Shown: positions 33,796 through 42,530 of the stretch, in pieces
Numbering within the stretch: the stretch's first letter is position 1
Layout: each line of letters opens with the position of its first letter
Assembly (NCBI GenBank): GCA_050246595.1
Contig: JBFWVT010000011.1
Coordinates: 26,293 to 90,292 of the forward strand
DNA length: 64,000 nucleotides
Direction of reading: 5' to 3'
From: DATARH01 sp050246595
GTDB lineage: Bacteria; Pseudomonadota; Alphaproteobacteria; ATCC43930; CGMCC-115725
The notes under the pieces: generated by a model
What the model was told of the DNA's origin: nothing
Database searches by the model: none
The model's input: only the letters and a program-made list of their open reading frames with translations
Made by a program: the position numbers and the translations under genes

Positions 33796-35421
33796 TCACT
33801 CCAGCCCGGCGCGGCGGAACCCGTCGAGATAGTGCTCGCGATCGCGTGCCTCCCGGATCGGCATCCGGGTGGCGAGCCAGGCGAGCGAGAGGTTGGGCTG
33901 CGCCCGGCGGCATGCGTCGAGCGCCGTCCTGGCTGCGTCGGCCGACCCGGCCATCCCCGCCGCCGCGGTCAGGACGCGGTGGGCGCCGACAAAATCGCCG
34001 CGCTGGCGCAAGGACTCGCGCGCCAGCCGCATTGCTTCGTCGTAATCGCCGCCGAGAAATCGGGCATAGGCGGCGATCCCCATATAGACGGCCGAAAACG
34101 GGTCGCGCGGGCTGAGCCGCAGCGCGTGCCGGGCGGAGGCGTCGGCCTCCCGCCAGCGCCCGCTATAGGACAGCGACAGACCGTAATACCCGTGCGCCAG
34201 GGCGAAATTCGGATTGAGCCGCAGCGCCGTCTCGAATTCGGCCAGCGAGTCGTCGAACCGGCGCTGGAACAGGTAGACATGGCCGAGCGCGCTGTGCGCC
34301 CAGGCGTCCTCGCCGTCGGCGATGATGGCGGCGCGGGCGGCGCGCTCGGCATTCGGCATCGCCGCATCCATGTCGATCCAGCCCATATGGGCGGTAAAGG
34401 CGTAGCTGCTCGCCAGGACCCCGAGCGCCTGACCGTAACCGGGGTCGATCGCGATCGCCTTTTCCAGCAGCGCCTGCGCGACCAGGTGATCCGCGCGGGT
34501 CACGCGCCAATAGTGCGACAGCGCCCGCATCACGAGGTCCCAGGCGTCCAGATTGTCCGGCGATTTGCGCCGCGCCCGGAAACTCTCGGCGGCGTAGAGT
34601 TGCGGCTCGATGCTGGCGACAATGTTCTCGGTGATCTCGTCCTGCACCGCGAACACGTCGGTCAGCGCCCGGTCGTAGCGCTCGGCCCAGATGTGGCTGC
34701 CGGTCGTCACGTCGTTGAGCTGCGCCGTGATCCGCACGCGGTCGCCGCTCTTGCGCACGCTGCCCTCGACGACGTAGCGGACCCCGAGTTCCGCCGCGAC
34801 CTGTCCGATGTGGACCGGTCTGCCCTTGTAGACAAACGACGAGTTGCGCGCGATCACAAAGAACCAGCGCAGCTTCGACAGCGCGGTGATGATGTCCTCG
34901 CTGATCCCGTCGGAAAAATACTCCTGCTCCGCCTCGCCGCTGATATTCGCGAACGGCAGGACGGCGATGGCAGGCCGCTCCGGAGCCGGGATATCGGAGG
35001 CGTGAGCGCCGGCAATATCCGGAGCGGGTTGCCCGGTCCCGCTCTCTCCTCGATCGTCGCGCACCGTCCCGACAAAGCGGAACCCCTTGCGCGCCACGGT
35101 GCGGATCAGCCGCTGCGCGTCGCCGCTGTCGTCGAGGGCGCGGCGGGCCGCGTTGATGCGGCTGGTCAAGGTCGATTCCGAGACGATCCTGCCGTTCCAC
35201 ACCGCATCGAGCAGATCGTCCTTTGTGACCACCCGCTCGCGGTGTCGTACCAGATATTCGATCAGATCGAAGACCTGCGGTTCGACGGCGATCGGCACGC
35301 CCGCGCGACGCAGCTCGCGGCGGTCCGGGTCGAGCACGAAATCTTCGAACTGGAGCGGCAAGGTGGCGCCGGCAAAAGTTCGCGGCGTCGCCCGACGCCG
35401 CGTCAGGCGATAATCAAGCAC
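33796..35421 (-). CDS. Winged-helix/TolB-like/TPR regulator
   Basis: A 541-residue protein with three parts. An OmpR/CadC-type winged helix spans about residues 22-115 (PQVFDLIEYLVRHRERVVTK, SRINAARRALDD). A TolB-like/adenylate-cyclase-associated domain spans about 150-265 (IAVLPFANISGEAEQEYFSD, ITEDIITALSKL, GSVRKSGDRVRITAQLND). A TPR array covers roughly 290-530. No membrane segment is seen. This architecture is common in alphaproteobacteria; its input signal is unknown. It is divergent from the methyltransferase gene with 96 bp between them, which suggests control of that gene. Confidence 0.85.
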   Translation of the reverse strand: MLDYRLTRRRATPRTFAGATLPLQFEDFVLDPDRRELRRAGVPIAVEPQVFDLIEYLVRHRERVVTKDDLLDAVWNGRIVSESTLTSRINAARRALDDSGDAQRLIRTVARKGFRFVGTVRDDRGESGTGQPAPDIAGAHASDIPAPERPAIAVLPFANISGEAEQEYFSDGISEDIITALSKLRWFFVIARNSSFVYKGRPVHIGQVAAELGVRYVVEGSVRKSGDRVRITAQLNDVTTGSHIWAERYDRALTDVFAVQDEITENIVASIEPQLYAAESFRARRKSPDNLDAWDLVMRALSHYWRVTRADHLVAQALLEKAIAIDPGYGQALGVLASSYAFTAHMGWIDMDAAMPNAERAARAAIIADGEDAWAHSALGHVYLFQRRFDDSLAEFETALRLNPNFALAHGYYGLSLSYSGRWREADASARHALRLSPRDPFSAVYMGIAAYARFLGGDYDEAMRLARESLRQRGDFVGAHRVLTAAAGMAGSADAARTALDACRRAQPNLSLAWLATRMPIREARDREHYLDGFRRAGLE

Positions 35422-35517
35422 AACTCACGGCGAAATCAAGCCGCTCTCAAAGCCAAACGGCCGCGTCCGCCGCATCCTCCCGGTCGCTGCACACGCAGAC
35501 ACGCCAAGGAGGAAGCA

Positions 35518-36360
35518 ATGTCGATGACGAACACACAAACCGCCGCCGGCCGGGCGCAACCCGATCTCGCCGCGGTCAAGACCCGCCAGCAGGCCGCCTG
35601 GTCATCCGGCGATTACGCCGTCGTTGGAACGACGCTGCAAATCGTCGGCGAGCAGCTTTGCGAGACGCTCGATCTGCGGCCCGGCAGCACGGTGCTCGAT
35701 GTCGCTTCCGGCAACGGCAACGCCACCTTGGCGGCGGCCCGCCGCTGGTGCGAGGTGACATCGACCGATTACGTCCCGGCGCTGCTGCGTCGCGGGCGGG
35801 AACGCGCCGCGGCGGAGGGCTTGAACATTGAATTCCGCGAGGCCGATGCCGAGGCGCTGCCGTTCCCCGATGCGAGCTTTGACGTGGTGATGTCGACGTT
35901 TGGCGTGATGTTCACCCCGGACCAGGACAAGGCTGCCGCCGAGATGCTGCGGGTCTGCAAACCGGGCGGGATGATCGGTCTCGCGAGCTGGACCCCGGAC
36001 GGGTTTATCGGCCAGTTGTTCAAGATTCTCGGCAAACACATCGCGCCGCCGGCCGGGGTCAAATCGCCCGCGCTCTGGGGCACGCGCGGCCGGCTCGACG
36101 AATTGTTCGGCGCGCACGCCGCGAGCATCGGCGCCGAGCCGCGGATGTTCGTCTTCCGCTACCGCTCGCCGCAGCACTGGATCGACGTGTTCAAGACGTA
36201 TTACGGGCCGATGCTGAAGGCGTTCGAGGCGCTCGGCCCGGAGGCGGGAGCTGATTTGACGCGCGATGTCGAAGCGCTGATCGGCGAGTTCAACCGGGCG
36301 CGGGACGGCACGATGGCGGTTCGCGGCGAATATCTCGAAGCAATCATCGCGAAGAAGTGA
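35518..36360 (+). CDS. Class I SAM-dependent methyltransferase
   Basis: A 280-residue protein from ATG 35518 behind AAGGAGG. The SAM-binding motif I is VLDVASGNGNATLAAA near residue 62, motif II acidic residue at STDYVP, and the motif with DAEALPFPDASFDVVMSTFG follows, as in UbiE/type 11 methyltransferases. Substrate is unknown. Transcribed divergently from the winged-helix/TPR regulator, a pair often seen together in alphaproteobacterial genomes. Confidence 0.9.
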   Translation: MSMTNTQTAAGRAQPDLAAVKTRQQAAWSSGDYAVVGTTLQIVGEQLCETLDLRPGSTVLDVASGNGNATLAAARRWCEVTSTDYVPALLRRGRERAAAEGLNIEFREADAEALPFPDASFDVVMSTFGVMFTPDQDKAAAEMLRVCKPGGMIGLASWTPDGFIGQLFKILGKHIAPPAGVKSPALWGTRGRLDELFGAHAASIGAEPRMFVFRYRSPQHWIDVFKTYYGPMLKAFEALGPEAGADLTRDVEALIGEFNRARDGTMAVRGEYLEAIIAKK

Positions 36361-36670
36361 GCGCGGCGGCGGCCGGGATGCAGTTTTTTGGTCGGGGAAA
36401 TCAGCCTTCCGGATAAGCCGCAGACTTGTACCAGCGGTCCGAAACCGGGCTCCATCCTGCAGCGCACCCCCACCCTAACCCTCCTCCGCAAGCGGGGGAG
36501 GGGAAACTCCTATCACTCGATGCGTCGGTCGAACATAACCCCCCCCCCCCCCCCGCAACCCCCGGATCAAGTCCGGGGAGGGGCGGGTGGTGGCATCGGT
36601 CAGTGGCGCGGGCGGTTGGCATTACCCCATCCCGAGGCGTCTGTTTGCGAGCCGGAAACCGCGCCGCCGA
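36361..36670. repeat. Convergent intergenic region with hairpins and a 16-C homopolymer tract
   Basis: This holds no gene. It contains a hairpin cluster of the ccctcctccgcaagcgggggagggg type (36478-36502), a run of 16 consecutive C (36539-36554), and the palindrome cccggatcaagtccgggg (36560-36580). The genes on both sides end here, so the C-tract is not placed to phase-switch a promoter or a reading frame. Confidence 0.85.
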
Positions 36671-38854
36671 TTACCGCTGCACCCATTGCTGAAGACAGCG
36701 GAACGTGCCGCGCAGGGTGGCGGCGGAGGTGAAGTTCGCGGGGGTGACCGGTGCCGCGCCGGTCGCGCCCGTCTGCTTGATGTCGAGCGTGCCGGAACCG
36801 CCGGCCGCCCGCACATAAAGAGCGCCGGTCAGCCCCGTCATGTTCGCCGCATCAACGAGCGCCACCCCGCTCTCCGCCGGAGTGGCCGAGCAGGGGACCG
36901 CCGGCTGTCCGGTGATCGCGGCGTCGCCCTTCTGCGCCGGCAGCGCGCCGTTCAGCGCGAGCGAGAAATCGAGGTTCTGATACGGCCATTCGGTCATGTA
37001 CCGCCCGTGCCGCGCGCCGTAGGCGAGACCGGTGCCGTTGCCGCCAAACGCCAGAGCCGGAATCCACAAACCCTGGCTGTAGGTAAAAGGCGAGCCGGCG
37101 GCAAACACGGGCCGACCGCCGACCACGAGCGAATCCAGAGCGGTCCGCTGGTTCTGCGGGAACAGGTCGAGGCGGGGCATGTTGCCGCCGGTGAACACCT
37201 TCCGGCCCGCGCCCTGGTATATCCACAGCTCGCCCAGCACGCCCGGCGCGTCGCAGGCGGTCCCGCAGGTGCTGAACATGCCCGTGAACTGGACATCGCC
37301 CACCCCCTCAAGGCTCGCCTGGACCCACGGGCTGGGATCGGGGCGGATCTGCATGCCGACAAACGAGGTGACGCCGGCCCTGCCGTTATCGTTCAGAAAT
37401 GTCGCGGTGCCGCCGCCCTGCCCGCCGATAAACGAGGCGCCGACCGGGTTGCCGGTAAGTTCGATGCAGACCCGTTCCGGGTCCCTCCACGTATCGCAGG
37501 AAGCCATCGAGAATTCGGGCCACACCGCCCCCGAGCCGATCACAAACCCCTTTTTCCAACCAAAATTGAAGACGTTGGTGAACTTGCTTTCCTCGCCGTT
37601 TGTGTAGGAGATAAAGGTTTCGAGCGGTTCCATCGAGGGGCGGAACTCGACCGTGCCGCCGCTTGTGTAAGCGCCCGGATCGGCGAAGGTCAGCGGGACG
37701 CGCGCTCCCGCGCCGGTTGTCGGGGCCGAGAGCCGCACGACTTTTTTGTTGAAGTCGATCGCCTGAACCGTGGCGCCCGCCGGGATGTCGGGGCTGCCCG
37801 AGACGACCGACCCTTTCCAGATGCCTGCGGGCAAGGTCGCCAGAAACACCAGCGTCTCGCCGCCCGCCCATGTCCCGCTCGCGGCGACGCCGCGCGGCGC
37901 CGAAGCTTGCAGCTCGATCGTCCTGGAGTCGAGAACGGTGACGGTTTTCTTGCCGTTCGCCCCGACCGTGCCGCCGACCCCGTACACCATCACCCGGTCG
38001 CCGGTGGCGAGGTTCGCGGTTGTGGGGACGGTCAGACGGTACTTGCCGCCAATATTCGCGACGGCCGAAACCGGCTGCCGGTCGAAGTAATACTTGTGAA
38101 CCCCGGGATAGAACGGCCAAGCGTGGATATTGCGGATATAGCTGTCGTCGCGGATGCCGTCGAGGGGCAGCACGTTTTTGCAATGCGCCCACATATCGCT
38201 GATCCGAACCCGCCCTTTCGCGTTGTTGTCGACGCATTTGTCGCCGCCGATGATCATGATGTTGCGGAGTTGCGCGTCGTGCGCCATCAGCGTGACGGCG
38301 GTGCCCGACATTCGGTTGACCTTGTTGTACACGTCCCGGTGCGAGGTCGGCGCGATGTTCAGCCCGGTCTCGATGATGGTGACGTTTTCGAGCGCGCCAT
38401 ACAGGCGGATCGTTTTGTCCGAGGCGCGGATCAGTGCCGGCTGGGCGAGGTCTGTAGCCCCCTTTATCGCCACGAGCGGGACCGATTCGAAGGCGAGTTT
38501 GCACCCGATCGGAACGGTGATGTCGGCGGAGGCGACGACATATTGCCGGGAGCCGAGAACCACCGTCCCGCCGCCGGAATTTTCGCAATCGGCAAGCGAG
38601 GCGTTGATCGCCGCCGCCGCGTCCGTCACGCCGTCGCGCGGCGCGTCGTGATCGGCGTCGGGGTGGAACCGGAAGGCGGTGCGCTCGGTGTCCGGGAGGG
38701 GGCTTCTTGCGTGGGCCGCGTCAGGGACAAGGGAAGACAGTTGCGACAGAAGCGCCGTCGCGACGAGAAGACCCGCTTTCGCCCCGCTTATTTTACGACG
38801 CTCCGGATGCCGGTCGTGCTCCCGGCGATCCAAAGATTGTTGAAAACTCGGCAT
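36671..38854 (-). CDS. Large secreted parallel-beta-helix-like protein (pectate-lyase/tailspike type)
   Basis: A 727-residue protein from ATG 38854, which has CGGAG six bases before it; an upstream in-frame start at 38947 is less likely. A positively charged N-region plus hydrophobic segment (GLLVATALLSQLSSLVPDAAHA) gives a signal peptide of about 50 residues. The following DGVTDAAAAINASLADCENS and GGTVVLGSRQYVVAS segments are the classic N-terminal part of pectate-lyase-superfamily beta-helices (as in exopolysaccharide-cleaving and tailspike proteins). No catalytic residues are assignable. It is likely an exported polysaccharide-acting or adhesive protein. It stands alone. Confidence 0.62.
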   Translation of the reverse strand: MPSFQQSLDRREHDRHPERRKISGAKAGLLVATALLSQLSSLVPDAAHARSPLPDTERTAFRFHPDADHDAPRDGVTDAAAAINASLADCENSGGGTVVLGSRQYVVASADITVPIGCKLAFESVPLVAIKGATDLAQPALIRASDKTIRLYGALENVTIIETGLNIAPTSHRDVYNKVNRMSGTAVTLMAHDAQLRNIMIIGGDKCVDNNAKGRVRISDMWAHCKNVLPLDGIRDDSYIRNIHAWPFYPGVHKYYFDRQPVSAVANIGGKYRLTVPTTANLATGDRVMVYGVGGTVGANGKKTVTVLDSRTIELQASAPRGVAASGTWAGGETLVFLATLPAGIWKGSVVSGSPDIPAGATVQAIDFNKKVVRLSAPTTGAGARVPLTFADPGAYTSGGTVEFRPSMEPLETFISYTNGEESKFTNVFNFGWKKGFVIGSGAVWPEFSMASCDTWRDPERVCIELTGNPVGASFIGGQGGGTATFLNDNGRAGVTSFVGMQIRPDPSPWVQASLEGVGDVQFTGMFSTCGTACDAPGVLGELWIYQGAGRKVFTGGNMPRLDLFPQNQRTALDSLVVGGRPVFAAGSPFTYSQGLWIPALAFGGNGTGLAYGARHGRYMTEWPYQNLDFSLALNGALPAQKGDAAITGQPAVPCSATPAESGVALVDAANMTGLTGALYVRAAGGSGTLDIKQTGATGAAPVTPANFTSAATLRGTFRCLQQWVQR

Positions 38855-39313
38855 GCAGGCTCCGATAGGGACGGGCGGGCGAAAAGTGCCGCCGACCAAT
38901 GATTCGACCGGGCCGGTGGCGATTCCGTGGCCGGGAGCTGCCGCCACGTTCAGGGGTTATACCAGCCGGCGTTGACATTGGCCGTTCGTGCCCGGCCCCG
39001 GGGTCGGGGCATCCACGAACCACCCCCCAAGCGTCCCCGGCTTCTCGTGGATGCCCACGGATCAAGTCCGTGGGCTGAAGGCCCACGGGCCAATCCCCGG
39101 ATCACTCCCGGACTGTGATCCGGGGGTTGGGGACGGCCGTGAACGATATGAGTCAAGGTCTCGGACAGTTGGTATTATCCGGCGGGAATGGGCGCATGCG
39201 GCGATCCGCTGCCGGAGGAAATTGACGCGACGGCGCGGGCTGCCCCAAAACCGTCACCGATCGGCCGTAGACCCCCGGGGGGCCAGCATGGGCCGATCCG
39301 CACGGAATGGTGC
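38855..39313. other. Intergenic region upstream of the beta-helix and ABC exporter genes
   Basis: These 459 bp separate the two divergent genes. They hold the MITE-like repeat 38954-39180. Outside the repeat I see no gene. The promoter of the exporter genes likely lies between 39181 and 39313; no clear consensus was found. Confidence 0.6.
38954..39180 (+). repeat. MITE-like element, ttataccagcc-type ends
   Basis: The left end gggttataccagccggcgt and right end agttggtattatcc are imperfect inverted repeats (reverse complement of the right end: ggataataccaactgt). The core is the same as in the 11477-11699 element: gttcgtgcccggcc, ttctcgtggatgcccacgg and gtgggctgaaggcccacggg. A relative in opposite orientation is at 6085-6230. 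No coding capacity. Confidence 0.85.
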
Positions 39314-40333
39314 ATGAACGACCTCGAACTGTTGCGCCCCGTCACGACCGGTCGCGATGGGGATCGGCCGCTTGCGATCGCGACGCGGCGGCTGGTCAAG
39401 CGCTTTGGCGCGGTGGCGGCGGTCAACGGCATCGACCTCGACGTGCCGCGCGGGACGATCTTCGCGATCCTCGGACCGAACGGCGCGGGCAAGACCACGC
39501 TGATGCGGATGCTCGCGACATTGACGGCGCCGGACGAGGGCAGCGCCACCGTTATGGGATATGATGTCATCGCGGAGCCGCACCGGGTGCGCGGCGCCAT
39601 CGCGATGACGGGTCAGTTCGCCTCGCTCGACGAGGATTTGACCGGCCGCGAGAACCTGTTGCTGCTGGCCCGCCTGTTGGGGTTTCGCGGGCGCGCGGCA
39701 AAATCCCGCGCCGACGATCTGCTCGCCGCCTTCGATCTGGCGGGTGCGGCGAAGCGGCAGGTGAGAACCTATTCCGGCGGTATGCGGCGCCGGCTGGACA
39801 TCGCCGCCTCGCTGGTCGTGACCCCAGGCGTGCTGTTTCTTGACGAGCCGACGACCGGGCTTGATCCGAGCGCGCGTCAGGGGGTGTGGCGCATGATCCG
39901 CGCCCTGGCGCAGGAAGGGGTCACGATCCTGTTGACGACGCAGTATCTCGAAGAGGCCGACCAGTTGGCGGACCGGATCGCGGTCATCAACCGCGGCTGC
40001 AAGATCGCCGAAGGCAGCAGCCGCGAATTGAAAAGTGCGATCGGTTCGGGATTCCTTCATGTGGTCGTTGCCGATCCGGCGCGGCTCGACGATGCGGCGC
40101 GGCTGCTGGAGAGAAGTCTGGGGGGCAGCACGCATCGCAATGCCGAAGGAGCGGAGCTGTCGATTGTCGCCCGGCGGCCGGAGGAGGCGAACGCGGCACT
40201 CGGCGCATTGCTGGCCGAGGGTATCGAACTGTCGAGCTTCGCGATGGGCAGCCCCAGCCTCGAAGAGGTGTTTTTTGCGCTGACCGGCGACGAGGCCGGA
40301 TTGGACGAGGGGGGCGGGGGCGGGGAGATATGA
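39314..40333 (+). CDS. ABC transporter ATP-binding protein (DrrA type)
   Basis: A 339-residue ATPase. Walker A GPNGAGKTT near residue 56, the signature YSGGMRRRLD near 154, Walker B VLFLDEPTTGLD near 173 and a switch histidine region (TILLTTQYLEEADQL) are all intact. The C-terminal 100-residue extension is the DrrA/NodI-type regulatory region. It powers the permease encoded next to it, probably an exporter of a hydrophobic or antibiotic-like compound. The ATG at 39314 is followed by a purine-poor leader; the frame could also begin slightly earlier. Confidence 0.9.
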   Translation: MNDLELLRPVTTGRDGDRPLAIATRRLVKRFGAVAAVNGIDLDVPRGTIFAILGPNGAGKTTLMRMLATLTAPDEGSATVMGYDVIAEPHRVRGAIAMTGQFASLDEDLTGRENLLLLARLLGFRGRAAKSRADDLLAAFDLAGAAKRQVRTYSGGMRRRLDIAASLVVTPGVLFLDEPTTGLDPSARQGVWRMIRALAQEGVTILLTTQYLEEADQLADRIAVINRGCKIAEGSSRELKSAIGSGFLHVVVADPARLDDAARLLERSLGGSTHRNAEGAELSIVARRPEEANAALGALLAEGIELSSFAMGSPSLEEVFFALTGDEAGLDEGGGGGEI

Positions 40334-41148
40334 GCGATATCGGATCGAACCCGGCTGCGATCGTCCGCCTCGTCGGCGCGATCCGGCCGCCGCCGCCCTC
40401 GGCGCTGTCGAACGCGCTGGTGTTCGGCTGGCGCGCCGTCCTGAAGTTTCGTCACGTGCCGGAGCAATTGTTCGATCTGATCCTGACCCCGATCATGTTT
40501 ACGCTGCTGTTCACCTTTGTGTTCGGCGGCGCGCTGGCCGGGTCTCCGGGTTCGTATCTGCAATTCTTTCTGCCGGGGGTGCTGGTCCAGACGGTCGTGT
40601 TCAACGCGGTCTATTCCGGGATGGGGCTGTCGACCGATCTCGGCAAAGGGCTGTTCGACCGGTTCCGATCGCTGCCGATCTGGTCGCTGGCGCCGTTCGC
40701 GGGGCTGATGGTCGGCGATGTGCTGCGCCACCTGATCGCGTCGGCGATCATCCTGGCGATCGGGCTGGCGCTGGGCTACCGGCCCGAGACGGGAGTTCTC
40801 GGGGTCGCCGCCGCCTTTGTCCTGCTGATTGCGATCGGGTTTGGCACGGGGTGGGTGTTTCTGCTGCTCGGGCTTTTGATCCGCACCCCGACAACGGTCA
40901 TGACGCTCGGTTTTACGTTTCTGTTTCCGCTCGTCTTCGCTTCGAACATCATGGTCGTTCCGGCCACCATGCCGGAATGGTTGCAGGCATTTGTCGAGGT
41001 CAACCCGGTGTCGTTGATGACGACGGCGATGCGCGGGCTGATGAATGGCGGCGCGACTCCCGGCGATATCGGGCTGGCGCTGATCGCTCCGGCGGGGCTG
41101 ACGGTATTGCTCGCGCCGACGATCCTGTGGCTCTACCGGCGGCGGTAA
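40330..41148 (+). CDS. ABC-2 type transporter permease (DrrB type)
   Basis: A 272-residue inner-membrane protein with about six helices, overlapping the ATPase gene by four bases (ATGA). Its sequence has the DrrB marks: FDLILTPIMFTLLFTFVFGG, the FRSLPIWSLAPFAGLMVGD segment, and GFGTGWVFLLLGLLIRTPTT. With the ATPase it makes a two-gene exporter such as those for daunorubicin, lipids or O-antigen-like glycolipids. Substrate unknown. Confidence 0.9.
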   Translation: MSDIGSNPAAIVRLVGAIRPPPPSALSNALVFGWRAVLKFRHVPEQLFDLILTPIMFTLLFTFVFGGALAGSPGSYLQFFLPGVLVQTVVFNAVYSGMGLSTDLGKGLFDRFRSLPIWSLAPFAGLMVGDVLRHLIASAIILAIGLALGYRPETGVLGVAAAFVLLIAIGFGTGWVFLLLGLLIRTPTTVMTLGFTFLFPLVFASNIMVVPATMPEWLQAFVEVNPVSLMTTAMRGLMNGGATPGDIGLALIAPAGLTVLLAPTILWLYRRR

Positions 41149-41158
41149 CACCCATGCG

Positions 41159-41302
41159 CCCTCTCCCCGATCGGGGAGAGGGAAGGGGTGAGGGGGCGAG
41201 CCGCCGCACAACGGCCGACGCCCTCACCCTCCCACGCCTTGCGGCGCGGGTCCCTCCCCCGGATCAAGTCCGGGGCAGGCTCTCTCCCGCAATGCGGGAG
41301 AG
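41159..41302. repeat. REP-like hairpin cluster between convergent genes
   Basis: A perfect palindrome ccctctccccgatcggggag... is at 41159-41182, an inner imperfect hairpin gccctcaccctcccacgcc region follows, then cccccggatcaagtccgggg and a final hairpin ctctcccgcaatgcgggagag at 41282-41302. It sits between the convergent permease and enolase-superfamily genes. It has the same build as the cluster at 24373-24501. Confidence 0.85.
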
Positions 41303-41308
41303 GGGTTA

Positions 41309-42406
41309 TTAGGCCCGGTATTTCTCGATCGCTCCCTGATCGAAGTCGAGGCCGAGACCGGGGGCGGTCGGCATCATGAGGTCGCCATCGACCGGTTGCG
41401 GCACCGCTTTCCACAGCGGGAACAGGCGCGGCATGTATTCGACCGTCAGACCGTTCGGCGCGGCGCCGACCAGATGCACATGAATCTCCGGGACGCCGTG
41501 GCTGACGACCGGCAGGTTGAACGCCTCGGCCATGCCGGCGATCTTGAGCCACGGGGTGATCCCGCCGCAACGGACCTGATCGATCATCGGGATATCGACC
41601 GAGCGCGCTTCCATCATGTGACGGAACGGCACGATGCCCCAGAGATACTCGCCGCCCGCGACCGGGGTTGCGAGCGCGTCGGCGACCCGTGCGAGACCGG
41701 CGTAATCGTCATGCGCGGTGACGTCTTCGAGCCAAAACAGCCCGACCCCGGCATCCTCGACGCGGCGGCCGATATCGATCGCCTGCTCCGGCCGCCAGCG
41801 CTGGTTGATGTCGCACATCAAATCCATCTCGGGGCCGACCGCCTCGCGGATCAGACGCGCCTGCTCGACCTCGCGCGCAGGGGTCGTGATACCGGGAAGG
41901 CCGAGCTGCATCTTGGTCTGACGATAGCCCTTTTCGCGCAGCCTTCCGGCAGCGGTGACGGCTTCCTCCAGCTTGAGACCGCGCCTGAGCGCCCCGCTGG
42001 CGTAGGTGCGGATACGGTCGCGCCCGCCGCCGAGCAGCTTCCACAGAGGCAGGCCGAGCGCCTTGCCCTTGATGTCCCACAGCGCGACATCGATCCCCGA
42101 CATCGCCATTGTCAGAATGCCGGCCGGACCGGAGGAGCCAGCGGCGTCGCGCAGCTTTTGCGCGATCGCCTCGACCCGCAGCGGGTCGTCGCCGACGATC
42201 AGCGCGCCGAGTTCGTCGACCGCACGGCGCAGGGTACGGGTCAGCGCGCCGCCGAAATAGGTGACGCCCAACCCCTCGATCCCGTCATCGGTGCGCAGGC
42301 GCAGCCAGACGATCGGGTTTTTCGCGTTCGGATTTTCCGAGAACCCGGCGAGCGGTTCGTCATTCGGCAAGAGGACGATGCCGGTTTCGAGCGAGGCGAT
42401 TTTCAT
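41309..42406 (-). CDS. Enolase-superfamily enzyme (mandelate racemase/muconate lactonizing group), copy A
   Basis: A 365-residue protein with the MR/MLE architecture: an N-terminal capping domain and a barrel with a K-x-K-type lysine region (GYRQTKMQLGLPG), metal ligands D and E in the DLMCDINQRWRPEQA and WLEDVTAHDDY segments, and the late LPVVSHGVPEIHVHLVGA strand. It abstracts an alpha-proton from a carboxylate; the substrate cannot be deduced. It lies directly behind a close paralogue (42531-43631), so the two are a tandem duplication that has since diverged. Confidence 0.88.
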   Translation of the reverse strand: MKIASLETGIVLLPNDEPLAGFSENPNAKNPIVWLRLRTDDGIEGLGVTYFGGALTRTLRRAVDELGALIVGDDPLRVEAIAQKLRDAAGSSGPAGILTMAMSGIDVALWDIKGKALGLPLWKLLGGGRDRIRTYASGALRRGLKLEEAVTAAGRLREKGYRQTKMQLGLPGITTPAREVEQARLIREAVGPEMDLMCDINQRWRPEQAIDIGRRVEDAGVGLFWLEDVTAHDDYAGLARVADALATPVAGGEYLWGIVPFRHMMEARSVDIPMIDQVRCGGITPWLKIAGMAEAFNLPVVSHGVPEIHVHLVGAAPNGLTVEYMPRLFPLWKAVPQPVDGDLMMPTAPGLGLDFDQGAIEKYRA

Positions 42407-42530
42407 GATTTTACCCTTAAAGAAAACAAAGCTTCAACGCAAGGTCGCAAAGGACGCCAAGATCTGCTTCATCGCCTTTGCGTCCTCTGCGTTTCCTTTG
42501 CGTCCTTAGCGTTAAATCATTTTTTCTTTT
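42407..42530. repeat. Interspersed repeat with gcgtcctttgcg-type inverted arms
   Basis: This 124-bp gap between the paralogues contains cgcaaaggacgccaagatc and, inverted, tttgcgtcctctgcgtttcc and tttgcgtccttagcgttaa. The two halves form an imperfect stem. This type of motif is a widespread interspersed repeat in bacteria. No gene. Confidence 0.6.

Noticed and set aside
36539..36554. Phase-variation switch at the poly-C tract
   Set aside because: The tract lies between the 3' ends of two convergent genes, outside any reading frame or promoter, so slippage there would not switch a gene.
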